From assembly GCA_045132235.1 (NCBI GenBank), contig JBGURX010000038.1, positions 1 to 64,000 on the forward strand: a DNA stretch of 64,000 nt, given 5' to 3'. Numbering within the stretch: position 1 is the stretch's first letter; each line of letters opens with the position of its first letter. Below, piece by piece: positions 1 through 7,999 of the stretch. Origin of the DNA: UBA1756 sp045132235 (lineage in GTDB: Bacteria; Bacteroidota; Bacteroidia; Bacteroidales; WCHB1-69). The position numbers and the translations under genes were made by a program. The notes beneath the pieces were generated by a model, which had not been told where the DNA came from, made no database searches, and saw only the letters and a program-made list of their open reading frames with translations.

Positions 1-1380
1 GAAAACGGGAAAAGCCTCTTCCTGACCGGCTGCGAGGTAACCCTCCGCAACTGCGAATTCAGCGGCTTCACCGAGTCGGCCATCCGCATGATGCAGTGCA
101 ATCCCGTGATTGAAGCGTGCTATTTCCACGACAACCATGCAGCCGCCATACAGTCGCCGGCCAATGCGGAAAGTTCTCCCCGAATCATCAACAACCGTTT
201 GTATAACAATGTATTAGACAACACCAACAACCCGCAGATCAACTTGGGTATTGGCGGCACCGACACCATCGTCATTGAAGGCAACCGCATTGAGGGCGTG
301 GCCAGCACGATGAGCGGCGGCGTGGCGGTGTCGAACCTCGTGGGGGCCACCTCCCCTACCCGCATCCTGCTGCGCGACAACGACATCATGCACAACCGCT
401 ACGGCTACACCCAGACCGGCACGCAACTCGATGCGCTCATTGTGGACAACCGCATCATCGACAACAATTTGGAGACCGACCCGATGAACGGCGGCAGCGG
501 CATCTCCATCTACGGCTACGACACCACCTGCTACGCCAAGCTCCGCCGCAACCTCATCGCGGGCAACCTATGGGGCGTGACGGCGGTTTACCGCTACAGC
601 ATTGACATGGGCACCGCCAACGATTGGGGGCGTAACGTACTGTACGACAATGGAAACAATAACGAGCTGTACGCTTTCGCCATGAGCCAGTACTCCACAC
701 TGGATGTGACTGCCATCGGCAACTACTGGGGTGCCAACGACACCGCCTTTGCCGAGAGTGTGATTCTGCACAAAGCCGACCAGTCCAACCTCGGACGGGT
801 GGAGTACGAGCCCATACTTCCGATATATCCAATAGTAGAGGGTGTGCATTCGAATTTTCATCAGTTTTGGGGACAACAACTTACCGATTGGTATTGTTAC
901 ATTGATTCACCATACATATACACAGAAGTTCATGACTGCGAACCTTATGCTCCATTAGAAGAAATATATCTAATCGTGCCACTGGGGGTCACTTACACTC
1001 CTATTACAGACGAAGCATGGCCTGACGACACCACATCAACATTACCAATTCAGAGACAAATAACTTATTGTGTCACAACTCCTCATCACGATACAGCCAT
1101 CTGGTATCTTAACATCTATGTTTATGTATCGTGCAAAGAGAATGCCAATGACATCACCCTCTACCCCAATCCCGTTAGCGGCACACATTTCACCATAAGA
1201 AATGATGAAGGAAGCCCTATGGACATCGAAGTGTACGACATGAGCGGGAAGCGCATTCAACACCATTCTTCCAGCGACATTTACACCACAATCAATGTAA
1301 ACAACTGTAAGAAAGGTATTTACCTTGTAAGAATTCGAGACCACAAGGGTATCACCACACGCAAGCTAGTGGTGCAGTAA
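1..1380 (+). CDS. Right-handed beta-helix surface protein with T9SS type A sorting domain (5' partial)
   Basis: The frame is open from base 1, so the first ATG at 88 is probably internal and the start lies outside the window. The visible 459 residues begin with asparagine- and glycine-rich segments (IINNRLYNN, LLRDNDIMHNRYGY, LIVDNRIIDNN) typical of pectate-lyase-like parallel beta-helix repeats. A less repetitive middle part follows. The last 75 or so residues are a T9SS type A sorting domain: YPNPVSG, then VYDMSGKRI, then GIYLVRI and a final KLVVQ. The protein is therefore expected to be exported by T9SS and attached to the surface. Beta-helix proteins often bind or cleave polysaccharides, but no catalytic residues can be named here. 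It converges on the acyl-activating fusion gene with only 9 bases between them and no hairpin terminator. Confidence 0.85.
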   Translation, partial: ENGKSLFLTGCEVTLRNCEFSGFTESAIRMMQCNPVIEACYFHDNHAAAIQSPANAESSPRIINNRLYNNVLDNTNNPQINLGIGGTDTIVIEGNRIEGVASTMSGGVAVSNLVGATSPTRILLRDNDIMHNRYGYTQTGTQLDALIVDNRIIDNNLETDPMNGGSGISIYGYDTTCYAKLRRNLIAGNLWGVTAVYRYSIDMGTANDWGRNVLYDNGNNNELYAFAMSQYSTLDVTAIGNYWGANDTAFAESVILHKADQSNLGRVEYEPILPIYPIVEGVHSNFHQFWGQQLTDWYCYIDSPYIYTEVHDCEPYAPLEEIYLIVPLGVTYTPITDEAWPDDTTSTLPIQRQITYCVTTPHHDTAIWYLNIYVYVSCKENANDITLYPNPVSGTHFTIRNDEGSPMDIEVYDMSGKRIQHHSSSDIYTTINVNNCKKGIYLVRIRDHKGITTRKLVVQ

Positions 1381-1389
1381 GGATTAAAA

Positions 1390-3876
1390 CTACCGTTTCC
1401 CCGTCTCCAGCACATCCTTGAAAATTCTGAAAACCCTGTCCTTTAACACCTTGGCATTCTTACTGTGGTTCGGATAGATGGGTTTCATAAACTTCACATC
1501 CACACGGTTTTGGAAGCGCGGCAAGGCAACATGTTCATAAACAGCGCTTTCAGAACCTTCAATCGCCACGGGCACGATAGGGACGTTGAGTGTGCGGCTC
1601 AGAATGGCGAAGGTGTCCCTGAACTCATGGAGCCTGTTGTCTTTCGAGCGGGTGCCTTCGGGAAAGATGATCACCTTTTGTCCTCCCTTCAGCGCGGCGG
1701 CCATCTGTCGGAGCGAATCGGTGAGGTTTTTGTTGATGTCCATGAGAATCACATTGTTCTTCTCGGCCATGAAGCGGGCGAAACGGCTTTTCCAGTGCTT
1801 GGCCTTGGCGAAGATGAAGGTCTTGCGAGCCGACAGCAGCCGCATCTGCGAGGTGATGAACACGCCATCGAGGGCACTGCGATGGTTGGCCACAATGATG
1901 CAGGCCTCATCGGGGATATTCTCCTGCCCCTTCGACTTGCAACGGCAGAAAATCCGGACCAGAAAGTCGCACACCGACCGGGTAACAAGCTGTATGACAC
2001 CGGGTTTCGGGAGGGTAACACCCGTAAGGTTGCCCAGTAAAATGCTTTCCCACGACACCACCTCCTGCGTTACCTGCGCATCACCGGTACGGCTCTCCAC
2101 GAACTCGCTCAGCAGGGCGAGGGTGTTGAGTTCGTCCATCTTCTCCTCATCCACCTGCACCCTGAAATTAGAGAACACAAAGGCCATCAACGCCACACGG
2201 GAGAGCGAATCCATGGCGAGGTCTATCTCGAAATGGTCGTGGGCACGCACGGTGTGTCCCGTTTCACCTTCGAGGTATTTTTTCAGACGCTGGAACACCG
2301 GCGACGGATTTTCCGACTCCTCTTCCCTACTCTTTTGCTCCACCGGCTGGGTGAGCGACGGCAGCATGAAATGCTGGATCTTGCCGAGACGCGTCTTGGG
2401 CAGTTCGGAGGAGACCACATGAAAACGCTGGATATGCTTGTATGAAGGCTGTGTCTGGTTGAACGCGGCCACCACCTCTTTCAGCACCTGATGGATATTC
2501 TCCACGTACGTGTCGCGCAGGGCCGACATCTCGGGTCGCACCACCGCATGCAGGAGACCTTTTTCCATAAAGATGCCCACCTCCTTGAACATGGGCGAGA
2601 AAGCCACCATGTCGGACTCGAGGTTCTCGGGGTTGATGTTTTTGCCGTTCGGGGTGACGATGATGTCCTTGAGGCGGCCGGTTAGCTTGAGGCCATGACG
2701 GTCGAGGAAGCCCATGTCGCCGGTATGCAGCCAGCCGTCGCGGATGATGGCGGCGGTCTCGTCGGGACGGCGGAAATAGCCTTTCATCACGTTGTCGCCC
2801 TTGACGCACACCTCGCCCTGCTCGTCGATGCGCACCTCGATGCCGGGCAGCGGCTGTCCCACATAGCCGATCTTGCGGCCGCCGGGACGGGTAAAGCTGA
2901 TCATGGGAGCGGTTTCGGTCATGCCGTAGCCTTCCAGCACGTAGAAGCCGAGGGTTTTGAACACCTCTGCGGTGGCATCCGACAGGGCGGCGCCGCCCGA
3001 CACGAGGTAGTCGATGTGGCCGCCGAATTTCTGGTGCACGCTGCGGAAGACGAGGCGGGAAAGCCACTGGCTGCGGAAGAATTTCGTGGTGCGGTAGATG
3101 GCGCGGGTGAGCCAGCTGGCGTTGATTTTGTTCATCACACCTTTGGCCAGCATGTCGTACAAGCGCGGCACCCCGATGATGATGTTGACCTTGCCGTTGC
3201 TCAGCGTGGCAAGGATGCTCTCGGCGGTCATGCCGTCGGCGATGCAGGCCGTGCCGCCCACGTAGAGCGGGGCAATCAGCGAGCCCATCAGCGGGAAGGC
3301 GTGGTGCAGGGGCAGCAGCACCATGACGTTGCGTTTCTCTGTGAAAATCGGCACATTAACCGATACCGAGTTCACATTGTAGAGCACATTGCGCATGGTG
3401 AGCATCACCCCTTTGGGCGAACCGGTCGTGCCGGAGGTGTAAATGATGAGCAGCGTGTCGTCGGCCGGACGGTTTTCGATGGGAGTGGCAGGCTGTTCCT
3501 CATAATAGGTGAGGTCCACATCAGCTGGGGTGAGGATGGTGCAATGGTAGTTCTCCACCATGCCTACCGCCTCCTCCATGACACTTCTTTTAGTAGATGA
3601 GGTAAAAATGATTTCCGGACGGCAGTCGTTGAGCACGTAGGCCACCTCCTTGGCGGTGGAGAGCACATCCACGGGCACGACCACACTGCCGTTGCGCATC
3701 GCGCCGTAGAAGGCGAACACCCACTCAGGCGAGTTCTCTGCGAAAATGGCCACCCGTTCGGCGACATCCGTGGCAGCAAATTTCTGCGCGAAGCAGGTAG
3801 AAATCTGCAAAAGTTCTTTATAAGTATAATTGACGTCGCGGTATTTCAACGCGATTTTGTCCCGGTTCTGTAGCAT
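1390..3876 (-). CDS. Fused acyl-activating enzyme (AMP-binding) / acyl carrier / PlsC-type acyltransferase
   Basis: The 828 residues hold three domains. Residues 1 to about 510 are an ANL-superfamily adenylate-forming enzyme, with the P-loop-like YTSGTTGSPKG near 146, GYGMTETAP near 315 and HTGDMG near 390. A phosphopantetheine carrier domain follows, with the attachment serine in AMDSLSRV near residue 557. Residues from about 640 onward are a PlsC/LPLAT acyltransferase, with NHRSALD (HX4D) near 663 and FPEGTRS near 738. The likely role is to activate a fatty acid, hold it as an acyl thioester on the built-in carrier and pass it to a lysophospholipid or similar acceptor at the inner membrane. 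E. coli Aas has related domains in the opposite order and no internal carrier. The start at 3876 follows a T-rich stretch. No clear TAnnTTTG box was found upstream. The substrate is not determinable from sequence. Confidence 0.88.
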   Translation of the reverse strand: MLQNRDKIALKYRDVNYTYKELLQISTCFAQKFAATDVAERVAIFAENSPEWVFAFYGAMRNGSVVVPVDVLSTAKEVAYVLNDCRPEIIFTSSTKRSVMEEAVGMVENYHCTILTPADVDLTYYEEQPATPIENRPADDTLLIIYTSGTTGSPKGVMLTMRNVLYNVNSVSVNVPIFTEKRNVMVLLPLHHAFPLMGSLIAPLYVGGTACIADGMTAESILATLSNGKVNIIIGVPRLYDMLAKGVMNKINASWLTRAIYRTTKFFRSQWLSRLVFRSVHQKFGGHIDYLVSGGAALSDATAEVFKTLGFYVLEGYGMTETAPMISFTRPGGRKIGYVGQPLPGIEVRIDEQGEVCVKGDNVMKGYFRRPDETAAIIRDGWLHTGDMGFLDRHGLKLTGRLKDIIVTPNGKNINPENLESDMVAFSPMFKEVGIFMEKGLLHAVVRPEMSALRDTYVENIHQVLKEVVAAFNQTQPSYKHIQRFHVVSSELPKTRLGKIQHFMLPSLTQPVEQKSREEESENPSPVFQRLKKYLEGETGHTVRAHDHFEIDLAMDSLSRVALMAFVFSNFRVQVDEEKMDELNTLALLSEFVESRTGDAQVTQEVVSWESILLGNLTGVTLPKPGVIQLVTRSVCDFLVRIFCRCKSKGQENIPDEACIIVANHRSALDGVFITSQMRLLSARKTFIFAKAKHWKSRFARFMAEKNNVILMDINKNLTDSLRQMAAALKGGQKVIIFPEGTRSKDNRLHEFRDTFAILSRTLNVPIVPVAIEGSESAVYEHVALPRFQNRVDVKFMKPIYPNHSKNAKVLKDRVFRIFKDVLETGKR

Positions 3877-3970
3877 TTTTTCTTTTTTAAAAGGCTAATC
3901 GGTTTTTCGACGGCAAAAGAACACATTTTATCCTTTTCTTCAGAAAAAAAGGTCTTTACGTCCAATCCGA

Positions 3971-4020
3971 GGGGTGAAAAATTAAAATATGGGGTGAAAA
4001 ATGGGTTATTGGGGTGAAAA
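3971..4020 (+). promoter_or_regulatory. Three direct repeats GGGGTGAAAA at 20-bp period (probable operator)
   Basis: GGGGTGAAAA occurs at 3971-3980, 3991-4000 and 4011-4020. All three copies are identical and the starts are exactly 20 bp apart, so they lie on nearly the same DNA face. The third copy ends 9 bp before the TATTTTTG -7 element at 4029. LytTR proteins usually bind pairs of direct repeats upstream of promoters, and the next gene encodes a LytTR protein, so autoregulation is a reasonable inference. Confidence 0.6.
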
Positions 4021-4028
4021 TTTTTATG

Positions 4029-4036
4029 TATTTTTG
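4029..4036 (+). promoter_or_regulatory. Bacteroidota -7 promoter element for the LytTR gene
   Basis: TATTTTTG matches TAnnTTTG. Transcription would start near 4043, giving a leader of about 18 nt before the ATG at 4061. Within this leader CCCCC (4039-4043) can pair with GGGG (4052-4055) in the ribosome-binding site. Confidence 0.6.
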
Positions 4037-4060
4037 CACCCCCAAAAAAGAGGGGCTAAA

Positions 4061-4912
4061 ATGAACAAAAAAATCCCGCCATATCTCGCAAAAGGCACCA
4101 CCAACGTCTATCTTTTGATGTTTGTGACCTTTTTTTCGCTATTTTTCGTCAATGTCTATACTCCATTCAAAGATGCCGGATGGTTCAACGACAACGAATA
4201 CCAAACCACCTCCTTTTACTCCACCTGTGTCATTATCGGCGGCGTGCTCGTGATGATCATCAGCCGCATCATCATGCATTTTGTCAACAAAAAGAAACTT
4301 CTTTCCATACTGGCTTACGTGTTGTGGCTGTTTGCCGAGCTCTTCGTCATCGCCCTTCTCTATCTCTTTATCTCAAAAATCACTCTGCACGATCCTCGTC
4401 CCGCACAAATCATCTTCCAAAGAACCCTTATCTTCATTCCCACCATCCTCGTCATCCCCTACCTCATCTCCTATCTGTTCATTGCACTCAAAACCAAAGA
4501 GATTACTATCAGAGAGTTGCGTAAAAAAGCACACCAAGCCGGTCCGATACCTGAAGGGCTTGGCGACGACACCGTCAACCTCACCGATGAAAAGGGAAAA
4601 CTGCGGCTTTCCATCAAACGAAGCAGCATACTGTTTTTAGAGTCGAACGACAACTACGTGAATGTCAATTACATGGACAACGGAAAACTGGAGCGTACCA
4701 TGCTGCGCAACAATTTGAAGACATTAGAGGGCGAACTCACCGCCATAGGCTTCGCCAGATGTCACCGTTCCTACATGGTCAATCTTCAGAAAATCAAAAT
4801 GATAAGCCGCGACAAAGAGGGATTGTCCATCTCCTTCGATGATGCATCCGACGCACGTGTGCCGCTGTCGAAGACCTACGCCGATACGGTGATGCAGCGG
4901 TTTTCGGAATAG
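4061..4912 (+). CDS. Membrane-anchored LytTR-family transcriptional regulator
   Basis: The protein has 283 residues from the ATG at 4061, which follows an AGGGG ribosome-binding site. An in-frame ATG at 4001 is rejected because it would place the promoter inside the gene. The N-terminal half has four hydrophobic segments (roughly residues 18-35, 55-75, 83-105 and 120-145). A LytTR DNA-binding domain fills about residues 185-283: FLESNDNYVNV, then RCHRSYMVNL, then a C-terminal RVPLSKTYAD. There is no receiver domain, so this is a one-component membrane regulator, not a standard response regulator. It may sense an envelope or membrane signal. The three phased repeats directly upstream suggest it controls its own gene. 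It converges with the GH92 gene with a 5-base gap. Confidence 0.9.
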   Translation: MNKKIPPYLAKGTTNVYLLMFVTFFSLFFVNVYTPFKDAGWFNDNEYQTTSFYSTCVIIGGVLVMIISRIIMHFVNKKKLLSILAYVLWLFAELFVIALLYLFISKITLHDPRPAQIIFQRTLIFIPTILVIPYLISYLFIALKTKEITIRELRKKAHQAGPIPEGLGDDTVNLTDEKGKLRLSIKRSSILFLESNDNYVNVNYMDNGKLERTMLRNNLKTLEGELTAIGFARCHRSYMVNLQKIKMISRDKEGLSISFDDASDARVPLSKTYADTVMQRFSE

Positions 4913-4917
4913 AATGC

Positions 4918-7878
4918 CTACTCCACGACGATTTCATCCACGAAGATGTGGGCATCGCCGCCCGCGCCTTGATGCCACTCCGGCAGCACGCCGAAGTTCT
5001 TGGCCCGCACCCGCACATAGCGCGCCTTGGCCAAGCCCGTCACCGTGAAATCCTGCACTTTTTCGGTATAATCGTCAACCGGCCCTTCGTTCTTGTAGGT
5101 GCCGAAGGGGATGAAATTCTCACCGTCTTCCGAAACCTCCACGCTCATCTCCGTCGGGAAGTAGATCCATGCGCGGATGTCCTCCAAGAAGCCCGCTGCC
5201 ACTCGGTGAATCTCTTTCACCGAAAGCAAATCCACCACGACCTCAAAATCCTGACTTTGGTAGCCTTGCCAGCCGCCCAGCCGCCATTTCACATTGCCGC
5301 GGATACCGTCAATCAGTCCTTCGTCGCCACCGGCCGTGTATTGCGGATTGTAGTGACTGATGTATTGTATCTTCTTGTCTTTTACGAATTTATGGTAGGT
5401 AGCCTCCGACACGGCACTGCGGAACTTCGACTTTGTCTCCACCCACGCCCGGATGGTCGTGGTCTCGCTGATGGTGAAAGGCTTTGTGTAAAGATGCTTT
5501 TTGCTGAAATTGTCGGCAGAGGTAGTATAGTAGATGCTGTATTTCCCCGTAAAAGGTCCTGTATACCCTTGCCGGATGGAGACGATCATCTTGTCGCGGA
5601 ACACGCTTTCGCTGCTTTCAAAAACAGGCACCGTTAACTCTCTGTAAACTGTGATCATTACTCCCTCTGGTTCCCATAATCCTGGCTCTCTTGCATATGA
5701 GGATACATCGGGATACTTATAATTTGGTTTGCTGCCCATCTCAATTTCCAACGCATCGCCATGGGCAATCATTTCATACTTGATTTGGGTATTGTAATAG
5801 GGCTTTCCATTCAATTTAACAGACTGGATATAAGCATTTTTCTTGCTTTGATTTTTGCAGATAATAGTAAAAGTCTTTCCATTTTCGAGATGAATCTTCA
5901 CTTCGTCGAAAATCGGGGAGCCGAGGTCGTATCGGTTGCTGCCCGGGGCGATGGTATAGAAGCCCATGGCGCTCATGACGTACCAGGCCGACATCTGGCC
6001 GCAGTCCTCGTTACCGCACAGCCCGTCGGGGGCATCAGTGTAAAGTTCGGTGAGGATGCGGCGCACCACCTGCTGCGTTTTCCACGGCTGGTCAACATGA
6101 TTGTATAGGTAGGGAGCGTGGTGGCCGGGCTCGTTGCCGTGCGCATACTGCCCGATGATGCCGGTGAGGTCCACCTGTTCACGTCCCGTCATCTTTGCAT
6201 TGCCGAAAAAGAGGGTATCCAGCATTTGAGCCACATGCTGTTTGCCGCCCGCCAACTTCACGTAGGTGTTAAAATCGTGCGGCACGTAGGTGGAATACTG
6301 CCATGAGTTGGCCTCCGTGAAGTGGTTGTTCACCTCCGCCGGATCGAAGGGCTGGATGAAGGCCCCGTTGCTACGCGGGTGCATAAAACCGTTCTCATCC
6401 AGAATGTTTCTGTAGTAGTGACTGCGTTTCCCAAATCGATACTCTGTTTCGTCATCTCCTAAATCCTTGGCATACTGACTGATGCACCAGTCGTCAAAGC
6501 AGTATTCCAATGTTTTGGATACCGACTCATGCTCTTTGTCGGCGGGAATGTACTCGTATTTCGCAAACTCGGGGCGGCCCAATTTCGGCAGTTCCGCCGA
6601 AGCCACCATCGCTTCCAACATTTTCTTCTTGTCGTAATCGCCTATTCCTTTGCGACTTGCATCCAAAATCACGGGGATGGCGTGGTAGCCGATCATGCAC
6701 CACGTTTCAAAAGCAGAAAGTTCCCACATGGGCAACTGACCACCCTGTTCGTAGGCCAGCAGGAAGGTGTTGAGGAAGTCGTTGGTGCGTTTGCGGTCGA
6801 TGAGGTTGAGGAGCGGATGCAGGGCGCGGTAGGTATCCCACAGCGAGAAGACCGTATAGACCTTGTGGCCGTCGCCGCGGTGGATCTGATCATCCTGACC
6901 GCGGTAGCGCCCGTCGAGGTCGGAAAACTCGTATGGAGACAGAAAACAATGATACAGAGCGGTATAGAAAATTCTCATATCATTCTCCTCCCCTTTCACC
7001 TCAATCTTACCCAGCTCTTTATTCCAGGCATCGTTGGCGCGTTGACGGTAGAGGTCGAAGTTGAAAGTAGGTGTTTCCACGAGGTTGGCGCGGGCTCCAG
7101 CAATATCCACCGCCGAGATACCCACATTGAGGACGACCTGCCGCACCGTGTCGGCGAAATAGACCAGTGCCTTGAGGTTGCCGCCTTGGGTATGGTCGTT
7201 GGTATTGAGGAGGGTGGAATCCCTGAAAAACAGCACCTTGACAGCAGGCTGCGACATTTTCATACAGAAATGGGCATACTGTTTGTCGCTCCATGCGCGG
7301 GAGACACGGTAACCCGTAATCTCTTGGTTGTTCACCACCTCGAGATAACTGTCCAGCACAATGTCGCGGTGGGCGAGGTCAATGACGATGCCGTGGGGCT
7401 GGCCGTCGTTGGCGAAAGTATAGCGGTGGCAGCCCACGTGGGTGGTGGCGGTCAGTTCGGCCAGCACATTCGGGGTTTCCAGCTGCACGGAGTAGTAGCC
7501 TGGACTGGCGGTTTCGTGCTGGTGCGAGAATTTCGAGCAGTAGCGGCTGTTGACCGGGGATCCCTCGCCGGCGAAAGGCATCACGAGGATGTCGCCGTAG
7601 TCGGAGCAGCCGGTGCCGCTGAGGTGGGTATGGGAGAAGCCGTACACCACATCGTCGCTGTAGTGGTAGCCCGAGCAGCCGTCCCAGCCGGAGAGGCGTG
7701 TATCGGGACCGAGTTGGACGGCCCCGAAGGGAACGAGCGCGCCGGGGAAAGTGTGGCCATGTGCGTCGGTGCCGACGAAGGGGTTGACATACTGGGTGAA
7801 ATTCTGGGCCATCATCCGTGCGGGAGCGCACAGCAGAAGAGTGGCGAAGAGAACGAGGGTGATACGGGTATATTTCAT
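4918..7878 (-). CDS. Glycoside hydrolase family 92 alpha-mannosidase with C-terminal accessory domains
   Basis: The protein has 986 residues and a cleavable signal peptide (MKYTRITLVLFATLLLCAPA). GH92 hallmarks are a Gly/His/Pro-rich N-terminal block (THLSGTGCSDYGD), HGNEPGHHAPYLYN near residue 584 and GNEDCGQMSAWYVMSAMG near 623. In characterised GH92 enzymes these last two blocks supply the general acid glutamate and the base aspartates. GH92 enzymes are calcium-dependent inverting exo-alpha-mannosidases acting on N-glycan or yeast mannan-type linkages. After about residue 760 there are two further modules: a chitobiase-C-terminal/FN3-like segment (YYTTSADNFSKK) and a discoidin-like segment (ARYVRVRAKN). 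It has its own promoter, divergent from murD. No SusCD pair or other glycoside hydrolase is adjacent, so it is not in a recognisable utilisation locus here. Confidence 0.93.
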   Translation of the reverse strand: MKYTRITLVLFATLLLCAPARMMAQNFTQYVNPFVGTDAHGHTFPGALVPFGAVQLGPDTRLSGWDGCSGYHYSDDVVYGFSHTHLSGTGCSDYGDILVMPFAGEGSPVNSRYCSKFSHQHETASPGYYSVQLETPNVLAELTATTHVGCHRYTFANDGQPHGIVIDLAHRDIVLDSYLEVVNNQEITGYRVSRAWSDKQYAHFCMKMSQPAVKVLFFRDSTLLNTNDHTQGGNLKALVYFADTVRQVVLNVGISAVDIAGARANLVETPTFNFDLYRQRANDAWNKELGKIEVKGEENDMRIFYTALYHCFLSPYEFSDLDGRYRGQDDQIHRGDGHKVYTVFSLWDTYRALHPLLNLIDRKRTNDFLNTFLLAYEQGGQLPMWELSAFETWCMIGYHAIPVILDASRKGIGDYDKKKMLEAMVASAELPKLGRPEFAKYEYIPADKEHESVSKTLEYCFDDWCISQYAKDLGDDETEYRFGKRSHYYRNILDENGFMHPRSNGAFIQPFDPAEVNNHFTEANSWQYSTYVPHDFNTYVKLAGGKQHVAQMLDTLFFGNAKMTGREQVDLTGIIGQYAHGNEPGHHAPYLYNHVDQPWKTQQVVRRILTELYTDAPDGLCGNEDCGQMSAWYVMSAMGFYTIAPGSNRYDLGSPIFDEVKIHLENGKTFTIICKNQSKKNAYIQSVKLNGKPYYNTQIKYEMIAHGDALEIEMGSKPNYKYPDVSSYAREPGLWEPEGVMITVYRELTVPVFESSESVFRDKMIVSIRQGYTGPFTGKYSIYYTTSADNFSKKHLYTKPFTISETTTIRAWVETKSKFRSAVSEATYHKFVKDKKIQYISHYNPQYTAGGDEGLIDGIRGNVKWRLGGWQGYQSQDFEVVVDLLSVKEIHRVAAGFLEDIRAWIYFPTEMSVEVSEDGENFIPFGTYKNEGPVDDYTEKVQDFTVTGLAKARYVRVRAKNFGVLPEWHQGAGGDAHIFVDEIVVE

Positions 7879-7898
7879 GTGATTTTGAATTGATGCTG

Positions 7899-7906
7899 CA
7901 AAAATA
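7899..7906 (-). promoter_or_regulatory. -7 promoter element for the GH92 gene
   Basis: The minus strand reads TATTTTTG (followed by CAGC), a TAnnTTTG element 21 bp upstream of the GH92 start. It is back to back with the murD element at 7940-7947. Confidence 0.5.
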
Positions 7907-7939
7907 CATTTTTTTCATGAGAAATCATAGGAAAAGTTG

Positions 7940-7947
7940 TATCTTTG
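7940..7947 (+). promoter_or_regulatory. -7 promoter element for murD-polA
   Basis: TATCTTTG followed by CAA matches TAnnTTTG, 52 bp before the murD ATG. Confidence 0.5.
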
Positions 7948-7999
7948 CAAGTTTGAAATAGGAGGGGCTACAGCTCTGAATATGAAATGATAAGCCATT

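Noticed and set aside
4001..4060. A possible 20-residue N-terminal extension of the LytTR protein from the ATG at 4001.
   Set aside because: It would include the third operator-like repeat and the -7 promoter element. The ATG at 4061 has a ribosome-binding site.
6529..7893. A 454-codon plus-strand open frame opposite the GH92 gene.
   Set aside because: GH92 motifs on the minus strand are unambiguous, and the plus-strand protein has no family features.
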